Below, piece by piece: positions 1 through 7,308 of a DNA stretch of 9,214 nt (the first letter of the stretch is position 1; each line of letters begins with the position of its first letter). The stretch comes from Deltaproteobacteria bacterium. GTDB lineage: Bacteria > Myxococcota > Myxococcia > Myxococcales > 40CM-4-68-19. The stretch lies in the NCBI GenBank assembly GCA_018266095.1, contig JAFEBC010000679.1, forward strand, positions 1 to 9,214. The letters run 5' to 3'. A model generated the notes under the pieces. The model worked only from the letters and a program-made list of their open reading frames with translations. It was not told the origin of the DNA and did not search any database. A program made the translations under genes and the position numbers.

Positions 1-2910
1 GGGAAGCCCGCCCAGCAGGGCCGCGAGCGTGGTCATCAAGATGGGCCGGAAGCGCAACAGACACGCCTCCAGGATCGCATCGTGCGGCGACAAGCCGCGA
101 TCGCGCTCGGCCTCGATGGCGAAGTCGATCATCATGATCGCGTTCTTCTTCACGATGCCGATGAGCAGGATGATCCCGATGAGCGCGATGATGGAGAAGT
201 CCGTGCCCGTCGCCATCAGCGCCAGGAGCGCGCCCACGCCCGCGGACGGCAGCGTGCTCAAGATCGTGAGCGGATGGATGAGGCTCTCGTAGAGCACGCC
301 CAGCACCAGATAGACGGTGATGAGCGCGAAGAGGATGAGCAGCGGCTGGCTCGAGAGCGAATCCTTGAACGCCTGCGCGGTCCCTTGAAACGACGCGTGC
401 AGGCTCGCGGGCATGCGGATCTCCGCCTCGGCCTTGTGGATGGCGGCGATGGCCGTGCCGAGCGCGACGTCCGGCGCGAGGTTGAACGAGAGCGTCACGC
501 AGGGGAATTGCCCCTGGTGATTGATCGACAGCGAGGTCGACTGCCGCTCCCACTTCGCGATCGCCGGCAGCGGGATCTGCGCACCGCCCGCGCCACCGAC
601 CGAGAGCTTGGAGAGCAGCTCTGGATGTGAGCTCGCCTCGGGGATGACCTCCATCACCACGCGGTACTGATTCATCGGCCCGTAGAGCGTGGCCACCTGC
701 CGCTGCCCGTACGCGTCGTAGAGCGTGTCGTCCACCTGCTGCGGCTGCACGCCCAGGCGCGCCGCGGTGTCGCGATCGATGTCCACCTGGAGCTTCACGC
801 CCGTCGTCTGCTGATCGGTGGCGACGTCCTTGAGCTCCTTGAGCGTGGCCAGCTTCGCCATCACCTTCGGCGCCCACTCCTTGAGCTCGTCGAGGTTCGG
901 ATCCTGCAGCGTGTACTGATACTGCGTACGCGCGCCGCGGCCTCCGATGCGCACGTCCTGGACCGACTGCAGGAAGACCTGCATGCCCTGCAGCTTCGAG
1001 AGCGGCCCGCGCAGATCCGCGATCACCTCGTCGGCGCTCTTCTTGCGCTCCTTGAGCGGCTTGAGCTCGATGAAGCCGCTGCCGGTGTTGAGCGAGCCGC
1101 CGCCCGGCCCCGCGCCCAGGAACGACACGAAGTGCGAGATGGCCTTGTTCTCCGCGACCACGTGGTTGGCCGCCTCCTGCCGCGCCTTCATCGCCGGGAC
1201 CGCGAGGTCCTGCGGTGCGGCGGCGCTCAGGCCGCTCTGCCCGGTGTCCTGCTGCGGGAAGAGGCCCTTGGGCACCGCGCCGTAGAGGTAGACGGTGAGG
1301 GCCACGGTGCCCACGAACACGGCCTGCGTGAGCCCGCGGTGGCGCAGCACCCACTTGAGCGCGCGCCCGTAGCCGTGCAGGAGGGCGTTGAAGCCGCGCT
1401 CCGCCCACTTGAGCCCGCCGCGCTCGTGCGTGTCGTGGCGCAAGAGCCGCGAGGCCATCATCGGCGTGAGCGTGAGTGAGACCAGCGCCGACATCGCGAT
1501 CGCCACCGAGAGCGTGACGGCGAACTCGCGGAACAGGCGCCCGATCACGCCGCCCATCATCAGGAGCGGAATGAACACCGCGAGCAGGGACACTGTGATG
1601 GAGACGATGGTGAAGCCGATCTGCCTGGCGCCGATGAGCGCAGCCTCGCGCGGCGACTTGCCCAGCTCCACGTGCCGCGCCACGTTCTCGGTGACCACGA
1701 TCGCGTCGTCCACCACGAAGCCCGTGGAGATCGTGAGCGCCATCAGCGAGAGGTTGTCGAGCGAGTAGCCGAGCAGGTACATCGCGCCGAACGTGGCCAC
1801 GAGCGAGAGCGGCACCGCCACGCTGGGGATCGCCGTGGCGCGGAAGCTGCGCAGGAACACGAACACCACCAGCACCACCAGGAACACGGAGAGCAGGAGC
1901 GTGGACTCCACGTCGCGCACCGAGGCGCGGATGGTCTGCGCGCGGTCGAGCGCCACCTGGATGTCGATGGCCGGCGACACCGACGACGCGAGCTGCGGCA
2001 TCAGCGCCTTCACGCGATCGATGACCTCGATGATGTTCGCGCCCGGCTGCCTGCGGATGATGATCAGCACTGCGCGCTCACCGTCCGCCCACGCCGCCAC
2101 GCGCGCGTTCTCCACGTCGTCGAACACGCGCGCGACATCCGCGAGCCGCACCGGCGCGCCGTTCTTGTAGGTGATGATGAGCGACTTGTACGGCTCGGCA
2201 TTGAGAAGCTGATCGTTGGCCGCAAGCGTCTGCACCTGCGCCTGGCCCGACAGCGCGCCCTTGGGTGAGTTCGAGGTGCTGTTGGCCAGCACGGCGCGCA
2301 CGTCCTCGAGCGACAGGCCGAGCGCCGCGACCGCCTGCGGGTCCACTTGCACGCGCACCGCCGGCTGCTGCCCGCCGCCGACGAACACCTGGCCCACGCC
2401 GTCGACCTGCGCGATCTTCTGCGCCAGCACCGTGTTCGCCTGGTCGAAGATCTGCGAGAGCTGCAGCGTCTTCGACTTGAGCGAGAGGATCAGGATCGGC
2501 GCGTCGGCCGGGTTCACCTTGCGCCAGCCCGGCCGCGTCGGGAGGTTCTGCGGCAGATCGCCCGCTGCGGCGTTGATCGCCGCCTGCACATCCCGCGCGG
2601 CCGCGTCCACGTCGCGATCGAGATCGAACTGCAGCGTGAGCGAGGTCGAGCCCAGGCCGCTCGACGAGGTGATCTCGGAGATGCCCGCGATGCGCCCGAA
2701 CCTGCGCTCCAGGGGCGTGGCGACGGCCGCGGCCATCGTCTCCGGGCTCGCGCCGGGAAGGTTCGCGTTCACGTTGATGGTGGGAAAGTCCACGCGCGGC
2801 AACGGCGCCACCGGGAGCTGCGTGTATGCCGCACCGCCAGCGAGCAGCACCGCCGCCGCCAGGAGCGAGGTCGCGATCGGGCGTTGGATGAACGGGCCGG
2901 AGATGTTCAT
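1..2910 (-). CDS. mdtC: RND multidrug efflux permease, MdtC-type (3' end outside window)
   Basis: Inner-membrane, proton-driven RND pump subunit that would export drugs or detergents from the periplasm and outer leaflet into the TolC-like duct. The reading frame is open from ATG at 2910 to the left edge: 970 codons, with about 65 expected C-terminal residues (TM11-12) missing. The N-terminus (FIQRPIATSLL, then QLPVAPLPRVDFPTI) and the segment VATPLERRFGRIAG resemble E. coli MdtC rather than MdtB. Proton-relay residues are present: Asp401-Asp402 in STGFVVDDAIV (TM4) and Lys921-Lys922 in IGIVKKNAIMMIDFA (TM10). LTLTPMM is intact. Two large periplasmic loops lie at about 35-335 and 560-860. The start follows the mdtB stop by 7 bp; a GAGG Shine-Dalgarno overlaps that TGA and lies 5 nt from ATG, indicating coupled translation. 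In E. coli, MdtB and MdtC form a heterotrimer; the same is inferred here. The family call is firm; the MdtC label rests on remembered homology and gene order. Confidence 0.93.
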   Translation of the reverse strand, partial: MNISGPFIQRPIATSLLAAAVLLAGGAAYTQLPVAPLPRVDFPTINVNANLPGASPETMAAAVATPLERRFGRIAGISEITSSSGLGSTSLTLQFDLDRDVDAAARDVQAAINAAAGDLPQNLPTRPGWRKVNPADAPILILSLKSKTLQLSQIFDQANTVLAQKIAQVDGVGQVFVGGGQQPAVRVQVDPQAVAALGLSLEDVRAVLANSTSNSPKGALSGQAQVQTLAANDQLLNAEPYKSLIITYKNGAPVRLADVARVFDDVENARVAAWADGERAVLIIIRRQPGANIIEVIDRVKALMPQLASSVSPAIDIQVALDRAQTIRASVRDVESTLLLSVFLVVLVVFVFLRSFRATAIPSVAVPLSLVATFGAMYLLGYSLDNLSLMALTISTGFVVDDAIVVTENVARHVELGKSPREAALIGARQIGFTIVSITVSLLAVFIPLLMMGGVIGRLFREFAVTLSVAIAMSALVSLTLTPMMASRLLRHDTHERGGLKWAERGFNALLHGYGRALKWVLRHRGLTQAVFVGTVALTVYLYGAVPKGLFPQQDTGQSGLSAAAPQDLAVPAMKARQEAANHVVAENKAISHFVSFLGAGPGGGSLNTGSGFIELKPLKERKKSADEVIADLRGPLSKLQGMQVFLQSVQDVRIGGRGARTQYQYTLQDPNLDELKEWAPKVMAKLATLKELKDVATDQQTTGVKLQVDIDRDTAARLGVQPQQVDDTLYDAYGQRQVATLYGPMNQYRVVMEVIPEASSHPELLSKLSVGGAGGAQIPLPAIAKWERQSTSLSINHQGQFPCVTLSFNLAPDVALGTAIAAIHKAEAEIRMPASLHASFQGTAQAFKDSLSSQPLLILFALITVYLVLGVLYESLIHPLTILSTLPSAGVGALLALMATGTDFSIIALIGIILLIGIVKKNAIMMIDFAIEAERDRGLSPHDAILEACLLRFRPILMTTLAALLGGLP
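119..168. repeat. 50-bp exact repeat, copy in mdtC
   Basis: This 50-bp stretch is identical to 3222-3271 in mdtB. It encodes the TM10 segment with the two lysines and MMIDFA. Flanking sequence is also similar but interrupted by mismatches. It reflects the paralogy of the two pump genes, about 3.1 kb apart in direct orientation, and could serve as a recombination or gene-conversion tract. Confidence 0.8.
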
Positions 2911-2917
2911 CGCCGCC

Positions 2918-5900
2918 TCACGAGTGCGCGGGCTCGGCGCCCGCTTCCTTCTTCTTGCCCAGCGCGCGCCCGAGGCGCTCCATCATCAGATAGATGACCG
3001 GCGTGGTGTAGAGCGTGAGCACCTGCGAGATGATGAGGCCGCCCACGATGGAGATGCCGAGCGGCCGCCGCAGCTCGGAGCCGGTGCCCGTACCCAGCGC
3101 GAGCGGCAGACCGCCGAGCAGCGCGGCCAGCGTGGTCATCATGATCGGACGGAAGCGCAACAGGCACGCCTGGTGGATCGCCTCGCGCGGCGTCATGCCG
3201 TGGTCGCGCTCGGCCTCCAGCGCGAAGTCGATCATCATGATCGCGTTCTTCTTCACGATGCCGATGAGCAGCACGATGCCGATGAGCGCGATGATGGAGA
3301 AGTCGGTGCGGCACACCATCAGCGCCAGGAACGCGCCCACGCCCGCGGACGGCAGCGTGGACAAGATCGTCACCGGGTGGATGTAGCTCTCGTACAAGAC
3401 GCCGAGCACGATGTAGACGGTGAGCAGCGCGGCCAGGATGAGGATGGGCTCGCTCGCCAAGGACTCGTTGAACGCCTGCGCCGTGCCCTGGAAGCCCGCG
3501 CGCACGCTGCTCGGGAGCCCGATCTCCGCCTCGGCCGTGTGGATCGCGTTCACCGCGTCGCCGAGCGCCGCGCCCGGCATCAGGTTGAACGAGATCGTCG
3601 CCGCGGGGAACTGCCCCTGGTGGTTCACCGACAGCGCCGTGAGCTGCTGCTCGAAGTGCGCCACGGCCGAGAGCGGCACCTGCTCGCCCGCGCTCGACTT
3701 CAGGTAGAGCTTGTTGAGCGCCTCGCCGTTCTCCTGGAACTCCGGCTTCACCTCCAGGATCACGCGGTACTGGTTGAGCTGCGTGAAGATCGTCGACACC
3801 TGCCGCTGGCCGAACGCGTCGTAGAGCGCGTCGTCGATGGCCTGCGGCGCGATGCCGAGCCGCGAGGCGCTGTCGCGATCGATGGTGACCTTCATCTGCA
3901 GGCCGCGGTTCTGCTGATCGCTGGTCACGTCGCGCAACTGCGGCAGCGACTGGAGCTTCTCCAGCACCTTGGGCCCCCACTCGGCCAGCTCGGCGGGATC
4001 GGCGTCCTCGAGCGTGTACTGGAACTGCGTGCGCGAGATGCGGCTGTCGATCTGCAGATCCTGCACGGGCTGCAAGAAGAGCGAGATGCCCTCGACGTGC
4101 GAGGCCTTCTCGTTGAGCCGCGTGATGATCTCCTCGACGCCCGTGGTGCGCTCCTTGCGCGACTTGAGCGAGATGGAGAAGCGCCCGCTGTTGGCGGTGG
4201 GGTTGGTCCCGTCCGCGCCGATGAACGACGCCACCGTGTCCACGTCCGGGTCCGCGCGCAAGACGTCCGCGAGCGCGCGCTGGCGGTCCATCATGCGCAG
4301 GAAGCTCGAGTCGGGCGGCGCCTCGCTGACGCCGGTGACGAGGCCGGTGTCCTGCAGCGGAAAGAAGCCCTTGGGGATGAGGACCGCGAGCAGACCCGTG
4401 AGCGCCACCGTGGCGAGCGTCGCCACCAGCGTGATCCTCTGGTGATCGAGCACCCAGCGCACGCCGCGATCGTAGAACCTGACCATCGCCTCGAAGCCGC
4501 GCTCGGTCAGCGCGTGGAAGCCGCCGGTGACCTCCTGGTGCGGCTTGAGCAGGTGCGCGCACATCATCGCCGTCAGCGTCAGCGAGAGCACGGCCGAGAC
4601 GAAGATCGACACCGAGAGCGTGACCGCGAACTCGCGGAAGAGGCGCCCGATGACGCCGCCCATGAAGAGCAGCGGGATGAGCACGGCCACGAGCGAGACC
4701 GTGAGCGAGACGATGGTGAAGCCGATCTGCTTTGAGCCCTTGAGCGCGGCCTCGAAGGGCGCGTCGCCCTCCTCGATGAAGCGCGAGATGTTCTCGATCA
4801 TCACGATCGCGTCGTCGACCACGAAGCCCGTGGAGATGGTGAGCGCCATCAAGGACAGGTTGTTCAAGCTGTAGCCGAGCATGTACATCACGCCGAAGGT
4901 GCCGATGAGCGAGAGCGGCACCGCGATGCCCGGGATGATGGTCGCGCGCACCGAGCGCAGGAACACGTAGATCACCGCGACCACGAGCAGGATCGTCAGC
5001 ACCAGCGTGAACTGCACGTCCTCCACCGAGGCGCGCACGGTCTCGGTGCGGTCCGAGAGGATCTTCACGTCGATGCCCTGCGGCAGCGCGGCCGAGAGCT
5101 GCGGCAGGAGCGCCTTCACGCGATCGGCCGTCTGGATCACGTTCGCGCCCGGCTGTCGCTGCACGTTGACGATGATGGCGCGCTTGTCGCCGGCCCAGCC
5201 CGCGAGCTGCGTGTTCTCCACGCCGTCGACCACGTCGGAGATGTCGTCGAGGCGGATGGGCGCGCCTGCCTTGTACGCCAGCACCAGCGAGCGGAACTCG
5301 GCCGCGCTCTGGAGCTGATCATTCGTGGAGATGGCCAGGTCCTGGCGCGGGCCGTCGAGGTTTCCCTTGGGTTGGTTCACGTTCGCCTGCGCCAGCACCG
5401 CGCGCACGTCCTCGAGCGTGAGCCCGGTGCCCGCCAGCGCCGCGGGATCGACTTGCACGCGCACCGCCGGCTTCTGGCCGCCGTTGATGGTCACGAGGCC
5501 CACGCCGCCGACCTGCGAGATCTTCTGCGCCAGGATCGAGTCGGCCGCGTCGTCCACCTTGTCGAGCGGCAGCGCGTCCGAGCTCACCGCCAGCGTGAGG
5601 ATCGGCGTGTCGGCCGGGTTGCTCTTCGAGTACGTGGGCGGCGCGGGCAGCGTGCGCGGCAGGAGGTTCGAGGCCGCGTTGATGGCCGCCTGCACGTCCT
5701 GCTCGGCCGCGTCGATGTTGCGCTCGAGCGAGAACTGCAGCGTGATCTGCGACGAGCCGAAGCTCGACACGCTCGTCATCTGCTCGAGCGACGGCATCTG
5801 TCCGAACTGCCGCTCGAGCGGCGTGGTCACCGCCGACGCCATGGTGGCCGCGCTCGCGCCCGGCAGGCCCGTCGCGACCACGATGGTCGGATAGTCCACC

Positions 5901-6016
5901 TGCGGCAGCGCCGACACCGGCAACTGCCGGTACGCGACGATGCCCGACAGGAGCAGCCCGACCGTCAACAGCGAGGTCGCGACCGGCCTGCGGATGAACG
6001 GCTCGGAGACGCTCAC
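2918..6016 (-). CDS. mdtB: RND multidrug efflux permease, MdtB-type
   Basis: Complete 1032-residue RND inner-membrane transporter, close to the usual 1025-1040. It starts at GTG 6016; the GTG overlaps the adaptor's TGA by 4 bp (GTGA), a typical coupled junction, with GGGAG about 9 nt upstream. The N-terminus FIRRPVATSLL, then LPVSALPQVDYPTIVV and TTPLERQFGQMPSLEQMTS, strongly resembles E. coli MdtB. TM1 is at about 12-30, the first periplasmic region to about 335, the TM2-6 block at about 335-490, the second periplasmic region at about 560-855, and TM8-12 to about 1012. Proton-relay Asp401-Asp402 (TGFVVDDAIVMIENIS) and Lys922-Lys923 (VKKNAIMMIDFA) are present. One oddity is that the conserved LTLTPMM after TM6 reads LTLTAMM (Ala483). 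The C-terminus is short, charged and cytoplasmic (GKKKEAGAEPAHS). It presumably pairs with the following MdtC-type subunit, the adaptor and the TolC-like channel. Substrates cannot be read from the sequence; E. coli MdtABC handles bile salts, novobiocin and SDS. Confidence 0.95.
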   Translation of the reverse strand: MSVSEPFIRRPVATSLLTVGLLLSGIVAYRQLPVSALPQVDYPTIVVATGLPGASAATMASAVTTPLERQFGQMPSLEQMTSVSSFGSSQITLQFSLERNIDAAEQDVQAAINAASNLLPRTLPAPPTYSKSNPADTPILTLAVSSDALPLDKVDDAADSILAQKISQVGGVGLVTINGGQKPAVRVQVDPAALAGTGLTLEDVRAVLAQANVNQPKGNLDGPRQDLAISTNDQLQSAAEFRSLVLAYKAGAPIRLDDISDVVDGVENTQLAGWAGDKRAIIVNVQRQPGANVIQTADRVKALLPQLSAALPQGIDVKILSDRTETVRASVEDVQFTLVLTILLVVAVIYVFLRSVRATIIPGIAVPLSLIGTFGVMYMLGYSLNNLSLMALTISTGFVVDDAIVMIENISRFIEEGDAPFEAALKGSKQIGFTIVSLTVSLVAVLIPLLFMGGVIGRLFREFAVTLSVSIFVSAVLSLTLTAMMCAHLLKPHQEVTGGFHALTERGFEAMVRFYDRGVRWVLDHQRITLVATLATVALTGLLAVLIPKGFFPLQDTGLVTGVSEAPPDSSFLRMMDRQRALADVLRADPDVDTVASFIGADGTNPTANSGRFSISLKSRKERTTGVEEIITRLNEKASHVEGISLFLQPVQDLQIDSRISRTQFQYTLEDADPAELAEWGPKVLEKLQSLPQLRDVTSDQQNRGLQMKVTIDRDSASRLGIAPQAIDDALYDAFGQRQVSTIFTQLNQYRVILEVKPEFQENGEALNKLYLKSSAGEQVPLSAVAHFEQQLTALSVNHQGQFPAATISFNLMPGAALGDAVNAIHTAEAEIGLPSSVRAGFQGTAQAFNESLASEPILILAALLTVYIVLGVLYESYIHPVTILSTLPSAGVGAFLALMVCRTDFSIIALIGIVLLIGIVKKNAIMMIDFALEAERDHGMTPREAIHQACLLRFRPIMMTTLAALLGGLPLALGTGTGSELRRPLGISIVGGLIISQVLTLYTTPVIYLMMERLGRALGKKKEAGAEPAHS
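3222..3271. repeat. 50-bp exact repeat, copy in mdtB
   Basis: Partner of the identical segment at 119-168 in mdtC, read in the same frame and covering the same TM10 proton-relay region. A second, less perfect pair of similar tracts covers TM4 with its Asp-Asp motif (about 1700-1800 in mdtC and 4800-4900 in mdtB). Confidence 0.8.
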
Positions 6017-7293
6017 GGCTCGGCGCTCCCGGGCTTCTTGTCGTTCGAGCTCGCGTCGGCCTGACTCTTGCCGCGGTGACCGCCGTGTCCGGATCCGTTG
6101 GATCCGCCGTCATTCTGCCCTGCCGCCGCAGCGCCCTCGCGCGCCTTGCCGCCCTGCTTCTCGCCCGCCATGCGCACCGCCACCTTCGCGCCGCCGCGCA
6201 GCGCCGCCGCGCCCTCGAGCACCACCGTGTCTCCGGGCGAGAGGCCCTTCGACAGGATCGCCAGGTCACCCACGATGCGCTCCACCTCGATGGGCTTCGA
6301 CGCCACCGTCTGGTCCGCGCCCACCAGCCACGCGAACGTCCCCTCCGGCCCGCGCTGCACCGCGGTCGCCGGCACCGCCAGCGCGTCCTTCTGCGTGGCC
6401 ACCAGGAGCCTCGCCTTCACGAACTGGTTCGGCCACAGCGCCTTGTTCGGATTCGGGAACATCGCCTTCAGCTTGAGCGTCGCCGTCGCCGTGTTGATCT
6501 GGTTGTCGATGAGCGTCAGCGTCCCGCTGCCCAGCCTGGCCGAGCCGTCGCGAGAGTACGCGTCCACCGTGAGCTGACCTTTGAGCATCTCGCGCGACAC
6601 GTCCGCGAGCGCGTCCTGCGGCAGCGTGAAGATGACCGCGATGGGATCGAGCTGCGCCACCACCACCACCGCTCTGGCCGCGTCGCTCGCGCGCACCACG
6701 TTCCCCGGGTCGACCAGGCGCACACCCGTCACGCCATCGATCGGCGCCGTGATCTTCGCGTAGTCGAGGTTCAACCTCGCCGACTCCACCTGCGCGCGAT
6801 CGACCAGCACGGTGCCCTCGAGCTGACCCACCGTGGCCTGCGCGTCGTCCACGGCTTGCTGCGCGGTGAGCTTCTGGTTCCGCAGGTCCTGCTGACGCGA
6901 CAGGTTGAGCTGCGCGTTCTTGAGCTGCGCCTCGTCGCGCGCCAGCGCGCCCTGCGCCTGGTGGAGCTGCGCCTCGAACGGCCGCGGATCGATCTGCGCG
7001 AGCACCTCTCCGCGCCGCACCACCGAGCCCTCGCGGAACAACACCTTCTCCAGCTTGCCGTCCACCTGCGGCCGCACCGTCACCGTGTACGAGGCCGCCA
7101 CCGTGCCCAGGCCGTCGAGGTAGAGCGGCACGTCCATCTTCTGCACCGTGGTCGCCACCACCGGCACCACCCGAGCACCACCGGCACCGCCGCGTCCGCC
7201 GCCGCCGCTCGCGTCGCCCCCGGCGCCCTTCGCACACGCGGCGGCGAGCACCAGCGCGGTCACCGACACGATCCTGCTCTGCACCTTGTTCAT
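6013..7293 (-). CDS. mdtA: RND periplasmic adaptor (membrane fusion) lipoprotein, MdtA-type
   Basis: Periplasmic adaptor linking the RND pump to the outer-membrane channel. I prefer ATG 7293 (426 aa) because GAGGA lies 5 nt upstream and it gives a compact signal MNKVQSRIVSVTALVLAAAC. An in-frame ATG at 7308, directly abutting the tolC TAG, would add five residues but has a poor ribosome site. The signal ends in AAAC, so lipidation at Cys20 is likely; E. coli MdtA instead has an N-terminal membrane segment. Domains: barrel/lipoyl half with VRPQVDGKLEKVLFREG at 74-89 and IDPRPFEAQL at 101-110; coiled-coil hairpin about 107-172; second lipoyl half with YAKITAPIDGVTGVR at 178-192; beta-barrel with IFTLPQDAL at 221-229 and WPNQFVKARL at 287-296; membrane-proximal domain to about 375. 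Low-complexity segments flank the core: Gly-rich 22-40 and Gly/Ser/His/Lys-rich 377-426. Its position directly before the two RND genes matches mdtABC operons. Confidence 0.93.
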   Translation of the reverse strand: MNKVQSRIVSVTALVLAAACAKGAGGDASGGGGRGGAGGARVVPVVATTVQKMDVPLYLDGLGTVAASYTVTVRPQVDGKLEKVLFREGSVVRRGEVLAQIDPRPFEAQLHQAQGALARDEAQLKNAQLNLSRQQDLRNQKLTAQQAVDDAQATVGQLEGTVLVDRAQVESARLNLDYAKITAPIDGVTGVRLVDPGNVVRASDAARAVVVVAQLDPIAVIFTLPQDALADVSREMLKGQLTVDAYSRDGSARLGSGTLTLIDNQINTATATLKLKAMFPNPNKALWPNQFVKARLLVATQKDALAVPATAVQRGPEGTFAWLVGADQTVASKPIEVERIVGDLAILSKGLSPGDTVVLEGAAALRGGAKVAVRMAGEKQGGKAREGAAAAGQNDGGSNGSGHGGHRGKSQADASSNDKKPGSAEP

Positions 7294-7298
7294 TGGAG

Positions 7299-7303
7299 TC
7301 CTC
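7299..7303 (-). promoter_or_regulatory. Shine-Dalgarno GAGGA that decides the adaptor start
   Basis: GAGGA on the minus strand ends 5 nt before ATG 7293. It is inside the alternative five-codon extension that begins at 7308. Its good match and spacing, together with the typical lipoprotein signal that results, favour 7293 as the adaptor's start. Confidence 0.6.
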
Positions 7304-7308
7304 GACAT

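Noticed and set aside
1..2910. Possible frameshift or pseudogene, because the MdtC-type gene has no stop in the window
   Set aside because: The frame stays open and matches RND motifs continuously to the left edge. The gene is cut by the window boundary, not broken.
2907..4562. 551-codon minus-strand open frame inside mdtB in another frame
   Set aside because: It overlaps the conserved MdtB frame, has a low-complexity Arg/Gly/Ala-rich translation and no family signature. It is a frame shadow.
2216..4735. 839-codon open frame on the plus strand, antisense to both RND genes
   Set aside because: It lies opposite clearly conserved RND proteins and crosses the mdtB/mdtC junction. Its product is a compositionally biased Arg/His/Asp/Glu/Ala-rich string with no recognisable domain. 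Long antisense open frames are expected opposite GC-rich genes.
5372..6064. 230-codon plus-strand open frame opposite the start of mdtB
   Set aside because: The translation is His/Arg-rich without recognisable motifs and lies entirely antisense to the conserved MdtB N-terminal region.
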